Shown: positions 12,292 through 21,509 of the stretch, piece by piece
How the letters are laid out: each line of letters opens with the position of its first letter
How positions within the stretch are numbered: position 1 is the stretch's first letter
Assembly (NCBI RefSeq): GCF_000003815.2
Contig: NC_049997.1
Span: 5,468,776-5,532,775, forward strand
Direction of reading: 5' to 3'
Source: Branchiostoma floridae
Taxonomy: Eukaryota > Chordata > Leptocardii > Amphioxiformes > Branchiostomatidae
Length of the DNA: 64,000 nt
Position numbers and translations under genes: made by a program
The notes under the pieces: generated by a model
What the model was told of the DNA's origin: nothing
Databases searched by the model: none
The model's input: only the letters and a program-made list of their open reading frames with translations

Positions 12292-14303
12292 GTACACAAT
12301 AATCGAACTTTAAACTTCAAAATTTTTTGAGAGGTCTCTTAATATTCTAGTGAACAACAGGTGACGCCATGTCTTTTATTTTTCCCTAGGACCCCCACTG
12401 GATCAGCCAACAGAGGATGAAAATGGAATGGTTTCCGGCAAAATCTCCCAATGATATACCTTCATTTCGAAAAAGGTGGAATGATTCGGCTGTAACTGAG
12501 AACCCGGCGTGGAAAATGACTAAACCATTTTTTCCGGTGCTAAAAACGACCAGACCACTTTTATTACAAACAACCCGACGGTTTTCTTCAGTGCTAGAAA
12601 CGACCAAGCCGTTTTCTCCGGAGTTACAAACGACCAAACCGTTTTCTCCGGTGTTAAAAATGACCGATCCATTTTCTTCGGTGTTAAAAACGACCGAACC
12701 GTTTTCTGCTGAGGTTTATTTGCAACAGCTCAAGTTTTCCTTGGCTTCTGAGTCAGGCAGGCAATATTCTGTTGGAGATACGTTACATATTGTCATCTCT
12801 GCCAAAGATACAAGAAACAACATTGTTACAAACATTGGTGATTTCTTTCGTGCGTCCATTCTTACCCAAGTGAAAGGAAAGGCAGGTTCTGGTGCAGTCG
12901 GTATCATAACGGACCACCAGAACGGTACTTACACGGCGACGTTCCGACTGTTGTGGGAGGGGGAGGTCACCATCAAAATTCAATTGGTCCACCCACGGCA
13001 AGCTATCGATGTCATAGAAAGAACTATTCGAAAATATCCTTTTGACCTAGTAATGTTTCGAAAATTTAAAAACAAGATCGACACCGAGTGTAACGTAGAC
13101 CCGGCCATCTTCAAGAAGACCAGTGCAGTTTGTAACTACTCGGACCCGCATGCAGGCGCCTGGTGGTATTGTGAGAAAGCCGCCAACATTTCTTGTAACA
13201 CATCAGGCTACTATGATGAACTTTGGCAAAGAGACGTGAATGGTGGAAAACTGCATGGCAGGTATGTTGACGGACAATGGGCATATGTTTGAACAGCTGT
13301 CGGTTGAAACGTCTGTACATTAAGCCCAACACATTTACCGACAGAAATTTACTTCTTCTTTTGATTAATTTATTAGAATTCTCCATATACAATGACAATG
13401 GAAGGTATGACAGAACAGGTGTCAAAGGACACCTTTTCAAAGCCGCCATACCGAAATCATAACAATAATAATCATAATCATAATCAAATAATGATACACA
13501 TAAGTACAAGAACAAATATCATAATCAACGTAAAGCTCAAATCGGGATAAGTCAACAGAAATAGAGGTGGCACGCTGTGTTTGGTTGAAATCGCGAGTCC
13601 GGTATAGAAAGTCACATTGCACTATCATTATATGGCCAGGCGACTTTGACCAATCAGAAGGCCCCATTTCTAATTGGTTATAACACAAAGAACTTTATTA
13701 AAGTAAATAAACATTGGTGTTCAGTTAATCATCCATCACCGTTTTCCAATCAGAGGTAGAAGTCACAGAACATTGACCAATCAGAATAACACCCATCAGG
13801 GAGGAATTTTCACACCCAAAAGGGAGGAATGTTCATCGGTAGGCAAGTTTTAAAAAAGGTTTGACATGCTAAGATTGCAAATGTTACAAAAATGTTCTGT
13901 GGGAATTTGATTTCAAAATGAAATTTGTAATTTCCAATTATGTACCTCAATGACAAATCTAAATCAAACTATGCATTTCTCGGAAATTCGACACATGAAT
14001 TTACAAGTATATTGTATTAAAAGACTTTGATAATAACGTTAATGACCCGCCTATACCTCGGCCATGTTCATTTGTCGTTACACCTCGGGACGGTTAATTA
14101 ACCCTTCATTAGCTACTTGAAAAAATAATAATGCACCTACTATTTTGATTTTCAGGAATGGTAATTATGGCATGGTAGCTGAGATATCTGCTTTGGAGCT
14201 GTTCGTATTTTACATTCATTGCTACACACTCCAAATAGGGGGGGGGGGGGGTATTTGCAAGTTCGTGTCCGAGGGCTAATTGCAAGTACATGGTATAAAC
14301 GTA

Positions 14304-14340
<37 letters not shown>

Positions 14341-16245
14341 TGCCAATGAACAGTTATAAACAATATTCTACTCTAATACTATGTATGTAATGGTTATAAA
14401 GTCTTTTATAAAGAGAATGAATCCCTAATTATAATTCAAACTGGAACTTTAAACCCTTTATGATAAGACTTAAACTGATAATGTAATCTATTGCTGATAC
14501 CTCGAACATTTCATCTAGTGTAGCCTGATGTGTTAAGCCTTGTGTGATAATTCCAATCTGTACGCTGGAATTTTCACAACGTTTTGTGTTTTGACCACAG
14601 ACACGGGGGCTATAAAGCGCTGAAAAAGTCGATTTTTGGATCTCCATCTCAACTTAATGTTACAAAAGGTAAGTCACATTCCCTCCATTATTCGTTGATG
14701 GTAGGGCATATGTGAAATTATATGTTGAGGCCACACCAAGTTAATTTCTTGGTTCACGGATTTTTTTATAAAAAATATGGAGCGATGGGGCGAAAAAGAA
14801 ATAAAAATAAAAATTGTAAAATGGTTGGGGTAAAGATAAGGGCTCATCCAAAACATAAAAAATAAAAAGTTTTCAGCTTGATAAAAGTACAAAAACACTA
14901 TTACTGTACAGTAACAGCACCCATTACAAAAGTGGGGTAGCTTTTATGTTTGAATGAAAAATATAACTGCAATAATAATACCCACATTTTAAGGAGCTTA
15001 TAATATAAATGCCAATTTGCTACACCAGAAAGTTGGTGAATGGTTTCATTAATGGTGCAAATTTGCTGAGTGGTAATTTTTATTTTTATTTCATTTTCCA
15101 AAAAAATAGGAGCGGGCGAATCCGTGAACCAATCAATTAAATTGGTATGGCCTTACAGACACAAAATGTCGAGGAATGTAGGAGTAAGGGGTGTCGGTAA
15201 AAACTAGCTCTGTTCAAGACAGAGAAGGTCGTCTGCACGCCATACCGACCTGTGATGAGTGCGTGTCGTTGTGTCACGGCTGGCCAGCCAATCACATGCT
15301 TCCCCTCTATCGACCTATCATGTCGTCTTTAACTGTTAAGAGGCAGTTTGATTGGTTGGTAAGTTTCCGTCCTTGAAACAAAAGGAGGAGGAGTATCTGA
15401 TTGGCTGACGTCTTTCCAGTGCCAGCACAACGAGAGCATGGGTACTGAATATGACATGTGGCATTCTACTTTTTAACACAGGGCCAGATCCTTTGGCCAA
15501 TCGGAGCCGGTGTGTCCAGGGACTGACCACTCCACAGATATCTGGGTTCTATCGGAACGGCGTGTGGAACTCTCTCGTCTGTAAGAACAGACATTTCTCC
15601 AGCCAGGCCGGCTGGCAGCAATGCCTGAAGGGGAAAACTTTGTATTTAATGGGCGACTCTACCATACGGCAGTGGTGGGAACATTTGGTCAGAATATTGG
15701 AATTGAAAGAAACACTTATTCCAGAGGCCATACACAACACTGGACCATTGCTTGCCCGAGACCCTGTTAATAACATAACGTTAAACCATCGTACACATGG
15801 ACCGCCTCGTCGTTGTCATTTCACTCGGACGTTTCACCTCAAATACGTCGCTAACATCATCGATGAAATGGATGGAGGACCGAACGATGTTGTTTGTATC
15901 ACCATGTGGGCACATTTCACCTCGTACCCTGTGGAGGTCTACAGGAAAAGAATGGAAGCCGTCCGTGCTGCAATAGAACGTTTACTACACAGGAGTCCTG
16001 GAACTCTGGTGGTAATCAAGTCCGCAAATACGTGCAATGGCAACAATGAGCTGATCATTGGGGATTGGCTGGCACACAAGCTGGACTTAATAATGAGAGA
16101 AATGTTCCGCGGGATGAACGTTGTTCTTGTAGATGCTTGGGAAATGACCATTGCACAGCACTGGCATGGAGATATCATTCATCCAGCGCAGGACATCGTC
16201 GTACAAGAACTAGAGTTCCTTTGTTCCTTCATTTGCCCCTTGTGA
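12181..16245 (+). CDS. NXPE-family protein (gene span)
   Basis: Three coding exons are supported: 12181-12291, 12390-13261 and 15482-16245. The order is a short cytoplasmic tail, one signal-anchor helix, a Ser/Thr/Pro-rich repeat stalk, a neurexophilin-like domain, and an NXPE C-terminal PC-esterase-like domain with a GDS box and a late Asp..His. NXPE proteins are type II membrane or secreted glycoproteins; the esterase fold is that of acyl-modifying enzymes, though acceptors for animal NXPE proteins are poorly known. One problem remains: the exon 2 donor leaves two bases of a codon while the exon 3 acceptor needs one, so either a small exon of 3n+2 bases lies in the ~2.2-kb intron, a different donor is used, or the locus is damaged. 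Family assignment is firm, the complete model is not. Confidence 0.8.
12390..13261 (+). CDS. NXPE-like exon 2: stalk and neurexophilin-like domain
   Basis: Acceptor TTTTTCCCTAG at 12379-12389, phase 0 from exon 1. Residues about 80-147 of the protein are seven ten-residue units of the form TTKPFSPVLK. A neurexophilin/filamin-like domain follows, with family words GDFFRASI, DHQNGTYTATFRLLWEG and VTIKIQLVHP, then a cysteine-bearing segment (WWYCEKAANISC). The donor GTATGT at 13262 is good but leaves two bases of a codon. The minus-strand frames here are shadows. Confidence 0.85.
12516..12719 (+). repeat. Coding 30-bp repeats in NXPE stalk
   Basis: Seven tandem units, six of 30 bp and one of 24 bp, each starting ACGACC or ATGACC and encoding T-T-x-P-F-S-P-V-L-K variants. 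Every length change is a multiple of three, as expected under selection on the reading frame. The abundant Thr/Ser/Pro suggests an O-glycosylated stalk (inference). Confidence 0.85.
13262..14727. other. NXPE-like intron: simple repeats, no clear exon
   Basis: Contains (ATAATC)-like words near 13460-13490, a poly-G run at 14239-14250 and (TA)n at 14306-14338. A block at about 13630-13685 (CCAATCAGAAGGCCCC..) resembles 35521-35570 (CCAATCAGAGGCCCCC..), so it is probably a dispersed repeat. I could not find the small exon that would reconcile the splice phases. Confidence 0.45.
14728..15153. mobile_element. AGGCCACACC-type MITE, copy 1
   Basis: The left end AGGCCACACCAAGTTAATTT continues to TTGGTTCACGGATT; the right end is its inverted copy (AATCCGTGAACCAATCAATT.. 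to ..TGGTATGGCCT), about 40 bp with few mismatches. Length 426 bp, AT-rich, no transposase. A second copy is at 53797-54244. It sits in the intron of the NXPE-like gene. Confidence 0.8.
15154..15481. other. Intron end, no exon confirmed
   Basis: Contains a fairly GC-rich stretch (15200-15330) with 60-codon frames on both strands, but no splice-bounded frame matching the family. The pyrimidine-rich acceptor CTACTTTTTAACACAG ends at 15481. Confidence 0.4.
15482..16245 (+). CDS. NXPE-like exon 3: PC-esterase domain
   Basis: Terminal exon ending in TGA at 16243-16245. It encodes the NXPE C-terminal signature: ANRSRC, then PQISGFYRNGVWNSLVC, then a GDS box (YLMGDSTIRQWWEHL; GDS at 15652-15660) with the nucleophile serine, and a late Asp/His element DIIHP (His codon at 16180-16182). 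These are the expected positions of the catalytic residues of the fold, so enzymatic competence is possible. Frame before the GDS box: the first full codon is CCA at 15484. The alternative ATG at 15451 would read through the intron boundary and is not supported. Confidence 0.85.
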
Positions 16246-16262
16246 CCCTAGAATCTGCCGTT

Positions 16263-16266
16263 TGTA

Positions 16267-16332
<66 letters not shown>

Positions 16333-16333
16333 G
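16263..16333. repeat. (TA)n microsatellite
   Basis: About 70 bp of TATATA immediately 3' of the NXPE-like stop codon, so probably in the 3' untranslated region. Confidence 0.95.
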
Positions 16334-16596
16334 TAGAGTAGTTATTATATTTCAGCCATACCATAGGTATGGTGAAATATATTGTATTCGTAATGTTTCT
16401 TTCTTTCTTTCTCCTGTCAAATCTTCAGAACACGGTATCTCCGTTGTTCCTCAACCGAATGACTTGAAATTTGGCACAAGGGTAGAGTGGGCCAATACCC
16501 TCGGGCGTTTTTTTCATTTTTTTCATATCTGTCTCTTAAATGATTTTATTAAGGTTTTTTGGTCATCTTAAGACCAAAACTGTATATTTGGGCCCC

Positions 16597-17250
16597 CTGT
16601 ACCCTGGTATTATAACCGAATGAGCTGAAATTTGGCACAGATGTGCCTTGATAAGTCCCCCATATAGATTCAATATCAGTTTTGGTGTACAGTACAACAA
16701 AATGCTTATTTTTGCGATTTTTTGACCAATTTTTGACCAAAAAAGGACACTTTTGGCCCCTGTACCCTGGTATTACAACCAAATGAGCTGAAATTTGACA
16801 GAGATGTGCCTTGATAATGCCCCCATATAAATTCAATAACACTTTTGGTGTACAGTACAACAAAATGCTTATTTTTGCGATTTTTTGACCAATTTTTGAC
16901 CAAAAAAGGACACTTTTGGCTCCTGTACCTTGGTATTGCAACCGAATGAGCTGAAATTTGACACAGATGTGCCTTGATAATCCCTTCATATAAATTCAAT
17001 AACACTTTTGGTGTACAGTGCAACAAAATGCTTATTTTTGCGATTTTTGGCCAATTTTTGACCAAAAAAGGACACTTTTGGCTCCTGTACCCTGGTATTA
17101 CAATTAAATGACCTGAAATTTGGTATAGATAGGCATTAGATACTTGGTAACAAGATTCAAGTAAAATTTTTGACATAAACAACTTTAAAATGATTAATTT
17201 TGGCACTTTTCTGAGGGGAAATTTGTTTTCTTTTGGCCTCCTGACGTGAC
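16597..17250. repeat. 163-bp tandem array
   Basis: Four units with the word CTGTACC at 16597, 16760, 16923 and 17085, so a period of 162-163 bp. Each has ATGAGCTGAAATTTGRCACA-type sequence, then GGTGTACAGTACAACAAAAT, then GACCAATTTTTGACCAAAAA. The fourth unit diverges and leads into the larger duplication at 17085. Overlapping minus-strand frames (for example 17323-16706) are by-products of the repeat. A partial precursor is visible at about 16440-16480. Confidence 0.9.
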
Positions 17251-18440
17251 CTTCCGTGACCCCGCACAGAGCCACACCTGTGCGCGTCAGCCGGAGAGTT
17301 AATTGAATCAAAGACCTAGCCAATCAGCGAAGAGGAGGCCAAAGGCTAATTAATATTCATAAGCGGGGCCTCATGATCCCGTATATAGCAGTGTTCCCGC
17401 CAGGGGGAGCAAAGCCCGCCTAAGGCTCTCGCATTTTAGACTATTCAGAAGGCTTTATATTGTATCAGTTCTTAGGGGCATATCTATGATAATCGCAGCA
17501 GTCACTTAACTTCTCTTCAGGAGTTTAGCGTAACACTGTTTCAGGTCAAACCGTCAAAGGCAACTAAAAACAAACTTTAACGTTACTGAGTTCAACAGTA
17601 CTTATAACTTGTTATCCGAAGTTGAAACGCTAGCGATGGTATTTTCGCTGCGCTGTTAGCTCCGTGCGACTGTTGTTGACGGTCTTATAACGGTATATTT
17701 TGCACCCCTGTACCCTGGTATGAGTAACATTTGGTATAGATAGGCATAATATAGTTGGTAAAATGATCCAAGTAAAATTTTTGGCATAAAGTACTGTAAA
17801 AGGCTTAATTACAGCACTTTTTTTAGGGGAAATTGGTTTTCTTTCGTTCTCCATGCCGTGACCTTTCGGACGTTCACCCCACAGAGCCGACATCTGCACC
17901 TGCGTCTAGCCGGCAGGAAGAGTTAATTCAATTAATGGTTCAGCCAATCAGCGAAGAGGAAAGCGAAGGCTAATTAATATTCATAAGCGGGACCACACAA
18001 TACGTTAACTTGAAGACTCAGGCCGTACAGACTTCTCGCCAGGATTTTTTCAAAGCGTCGGACAGGGGTCCGGGGGCCGCCGAATGTCCCTGGCGGGGTC
18101 CAGGGGCAGGGCCACTGTGGGGGGGACCCAGGTGGGCGAAGCCCCCCCGGAAGCTCTTGCATTTTAGGCTATTGAGAAGGCTTCTTTTATCAGTTTTTTT
18201 AGGGCCATATCTACGATAATCGTAGCAGTCACTTATTTCTCTTCAGCAGTTTGACTTTAAAATATTTCGGGTCAAAGCTTCAAAGACAACTAAAACCTCA
18301 TAAACAACAAACTTTACTTAGCTCAACAGTATACAAAAATATTGTACGGGTTGCCATCCTTAGTTGAAGCGCTTATTTATAGCGCTAGTATCTTCGCTGC
18401 GCCGTTAGCCGCCGTGCGACTTTTGTTGACGGTCTGATAT
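17085..18440. repeat. Diverged ~0.6-0.7 kb tandem duplication
   Basis: Block 1 (17085-17690) and block 2 (17708-18440) share in order: CTGTACCCTGGTAT; GGTATAGATAGGCAT; AAGTAAAATTTTTG; a CGTGACCTT.. phrase; AGCCAATCAGCGAAGAGGA; GGCTAATTAATATTCATAAG; TTTTAGNCTATTNAGAAGGC; and GTGCGACTNTTGTTGACGGT. Block 2 has extra GC-rich sequence at about 18060-18145. The CCAAT-box-like word in both copies may be regulatory, but no gene start is visible beside it. Confidence 0.8.
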
Positions 18441-19672
18441 CCCTACGTCGCCGCCTCGCTGATATTCCCACGGACATGTTTAAAAAAAAATACCCAGCAA
18501 AAAACGCTGTTCTGCGTCAAATTCTATTCTATAAAACTCAGTGTTACAGTCTAAATATTTTGTAGAAGCACCGCTGTAGGAAAGAAGGTCCAAGCAATGT
18601 AAAACATCACGTAGCATGAAGTTCGCTGTCAACTGGCACACAGCACATGACTGTTTGAAACTCTAAGTCTAATCAACAGCCGTGTTTGATTGATAGCCGG
18701 CGGTCCTATGATGAATTCGGCGAAAGGTGCGTTAGTTAGAAAATCTGCGTTTAGTTTTGATACGTAATTATAAGTTAGACAGTGGCGAGAATGATTATTT
18801 TCTCATCAATATTTCTCTTCAGAATTATTTGAACTTAATTGTACATCTGAACAATTGGCTTACCTGTGCAATGTTTATATGATTAATGATCAGTGTACTG
18901 AAATCATGTGTAACGTATGGCTCCTAGTCAATAGATCAACATTTTCTCTATAGTGACCACCTGTCTATAGTGGCCACATTTCCTAGTGCTGTTGTTGTTT
19001 GGCATAAACTTTGAACATTTAAATTGTAAGTAACTTTAAACTGCCAGAGTTTCAGCCCAATAAAACACTCTCAGCGCCAGGGTATGAACAGACTGACCAG
19101 ACAGACGAAAATAAATCCTCGAACAAGGTTCAATCGTATCTTCCGGGTCTGGCAGGAAGTTGTTAAACTAAAATAAGAATAGGCTCGATGGTTGATTGCA
19201 TACAAAGTAAAACAGTTTAACAGTTTTACAGCTTGAAGAAAACAAACGCTCCTACAGTACCTGCACCTGCTTGATAATTATTAAATCGTATGCCCTACTT
19301 GAATAAAAAAAGTTCCTTGCAATAATAAATGTACCCACATCACAAGGAGCTTATACTTTTTTAAACTTACACCTAGTTATCGTACTGAAGATTGTTAATG
19401 ACATTACATGAAGTCATTCAACAATTTTCAGTCATGATGAAAATTTTCTGAATGGAAGGTGTGATTATTGTCATTTTCTGAAAAATAGAAGCAAGCTCTG
19501 TTTTTACCTGGAGTCAATTCACAATACCAGTCCACTTTGGGGGATAATGTACTGTTAAGAGGATGTTCCATTTTTGCGCAGGGGTGATTTGGAACAGTCC
19601 AATGTTGCGTGGGAAGGGGTATGGCTGAAATATGCTGTATTTGCTCTTAAGCAAATGTCGGCCTTCCTAGTA
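18441..19672. other. No gene seen
   Basis: AT-rich sequence with no supported exon. The 77-codon frame at 19574 overlaps the foldback element that follows and shows no family resemblance. Confidence 0.5.
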
Positions 19673-19974
19673 TATATAGTAGATTCATTCCTCAAGCTAC
19701 CGACACCTTGCACACTGCAGTCGTTCCTCAGAAAGACATCTCATCTGGAGCCGCATAATTCAAGTTTTGAACTTTTATTCAGCCTGTCGGCCTGCACAGG
19801 TATATAAGTGCAAACTTCACTGTACTTGTGTCATTTAGCCTCTAGCAACTGAAGGAGCTGTACATAGCGAAACTAGTTTGGCCAACAGGCTAGATAAAAG
19901 TTCAATACATGAGCTATGCGGCTCCCGATGTCTTTCTGAGGTAGCTTGAGAATTGAATCTACTCTACTATATAT
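19673..19974. mobile_element. Foldback (long inverted repeat) element
   Basis: The left arm (19673-19792) begins TATATAGTAGATTCATTCCT and includes CAGAAAGACATC, GGAGCCGCATA, TTGAACTTTTAT and AGCCTGTCGGCC. The right arm (19880-19974) is its inverted counterpart (GGCCAACAGGCT, ATAAAAGTTCAA, TATGCGGCTCCCGATGTCTT, AGCTTGAGAATTGAATCTAC). The left arm holds a ~28-bp insertion. It would fold into a long hairpin; no coding capacity. Confidence 0.8.
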
Positions 19975-20089
19975 TACAATTTTCCGTTTGTATTAAAACA
20001 AATAACGTTTCTTGCATTAAAGCAATCTTCCAGACCGGAAAATCTAACTACGAAATGACGTTTTCGAGATTTTTTTGAAACGGTAACAA

Positions 20090-20412
20090 GGTTGGACAAG
20101 TCCCCTGATCATTTTGTCCAGGGCAAGTGAAAGTGCTCAAAGTGCATGACCTACTCCACTTGTCCGATGGAGCAAGTGAGATTTTCCATTGAGTGAGATT
20201 TTGATGAAAACTTGTTACCTTTTACAGTCATGACATCAAGCAATGGTCAACATAGAAAAATAAAGGAAATAATAAGAATGCCATTGCTGGAGGTGAAAAT
20301 ACATATAAAAGTAACATTTGAATTTTGGGCAAGTAAAGAATTGGTTCGGGCAAGTAAGTTTTTTTATGAGCTTGCCCGATAGGACAAGGGGTTTCATCAA
20401 ACTTTTCCAACC
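20090..20412. mobile_element. Probable MITE with inverted ends
   Basis: The left end GGTTGGACAAGTCCCCTGAT..GTCCAGGGCAAG is an imperfect inverted copy of the right end CTTGCCCGATAGGACAAGGG..TTTTCCAACC. GGTAAC lies just outside both ends. Interior repeats GGGCAAGTA in several places. No transposase. Confidence 0.5.
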
Positions 20413-21202
20413 CAGGGTAACCAACCATCTATCCAAGCAAACAAACAAACAAACATCCGCCAGCGAACCAACCAAGCAGCCAACGAACGAACGAACCAAC
20501 AAACGAACCAACTTGCGAAAATGAAACTACTACCTCTTTACAGGTTACCGGTCAAAACAGTTATATTCATACTATGCATGTTTTAAATCGGGAAAACAAA
20601 GTGGAGATGAGAAAATAAATTGTCTATCTTACGGCAGTCAAGGTTGAACAATTTTGTCAGATTGTGTTTCTGCTTTTTTTAAGAACATAAACCATATGAA
20701 CACTATAACGTCGTGACATCGCGTCTAACATTTAAAAATAATTCTAAGTGCCAAAAAATACGTAAAATGTTTAAGGTTTCCTCCAATTGGCATTTTGACC
20801 TTCCATTGTTTTCTCATTTAAGAAAGAACGGGGTTATAACGAATAATATCAGTTAGGCACAAATAATTCTAAAGTTGATTTTTTGACCATATGGCATATG
20901 GATGAAGTGACTAAGTTTTATTGACCCTTTTATATTTTTTCTGAGAGAAAATATAGCACGTTGGTACAAACCATAGCAATGAAACTATGTTTTCCATGTA
21001 CATAATGATAAAAGCTACAAAAGAACGTTCACACATGTTGATATCTACCAATTATTTGTAGTTATTAGAAATAATTGTTTTTGTCAAATTTGAAAAATAA
21101 ACGATATAAACACATGTACCGAATTCCATTGCAATCGCACGTAACGTTCTGGAGATATACCACCGAAAAGCAAAAAGAAATATAATCACCCTGTAAAACA
21201 TC
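20413..21202. other. No gene; (CAAA)n and a repeat phrase
   Basis: (CAAACAAA)n near 20437-20452 and (GAAC)-rich words near 20482-20512. The minus strand near 21170-21120 reads GATATCTCC-like TATATCTCCAGAACGTTACG followed by GCGATTGCAATGGAATTCGG, a degenerate copy of a phrase shared by several repeat families in this window (see findings). Confidence 0.55.
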
Positions 21203-21221
21203 ACCTCCATTTCATGGAGGT
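21203..21221. repeat. Orphan terminal hairpin ACCTCCAT..ATGGAGGT
   Basis: The 19-bp word ACCTCCATTTCATGGAGGT is the same hairpin that closes the octamer-rich elements at 3631, 32272 and 55571, here with only a short degenerate portion of the element next to it. Confidence 0.6.
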
Positions 21222-21469
21222 AGACAGGTAGAATGTCTTTAAAGATTGTTTTCGGTACCTCTCTTTTAATATGAAACAAATAAGCAAAGAAATCAATTAC
21301 GTATCTGTATAATTGGTCTCGACTTCAAAACGTGAGCTGTGTGCCACCCACTCAATATGATTTTCTTTCATCTTTCTTCTTTAATTTCTTCATTTTTCAC
21401 ATTGTGTTTCGGACCCCGACTGAGGTAGGGCGTGTATTTTTGCTGTGCAGAAACCTGACAAGTCGCACC

Positions 21470-21509
21470 ATGGTGGGAGATCAACAGCAGTCCCAAACTG
21501 GTGACACAG
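21470..21509 (+). CDS. C-type lectin exon 1
   Basis: ATG at 21470 (context GCACCATGG) encodes MVGDQQQSQTGDT and ends in phase 1 at GTAAAT. The phase matches exons 2 and 3, which is the main reason to accept it at 4.4 kb from the next exon. Confidence 0.6.

Noticed and set aside
13111-13515. 134-codon minus-strand frame opposite the end of NXPE-like exon 2
   Set aside because: Overlaps a conserved sense exon and has tyrosine-rich repeat-like text from an ATAATC tract.
16549-17323. Long minus-strand frames (146 and 205 codons) downstream of the NXPE-like gene
   Set aside because: Products of the 163-bp tandem repeat; peptides repeat with it (for example KCPFLVKNW).
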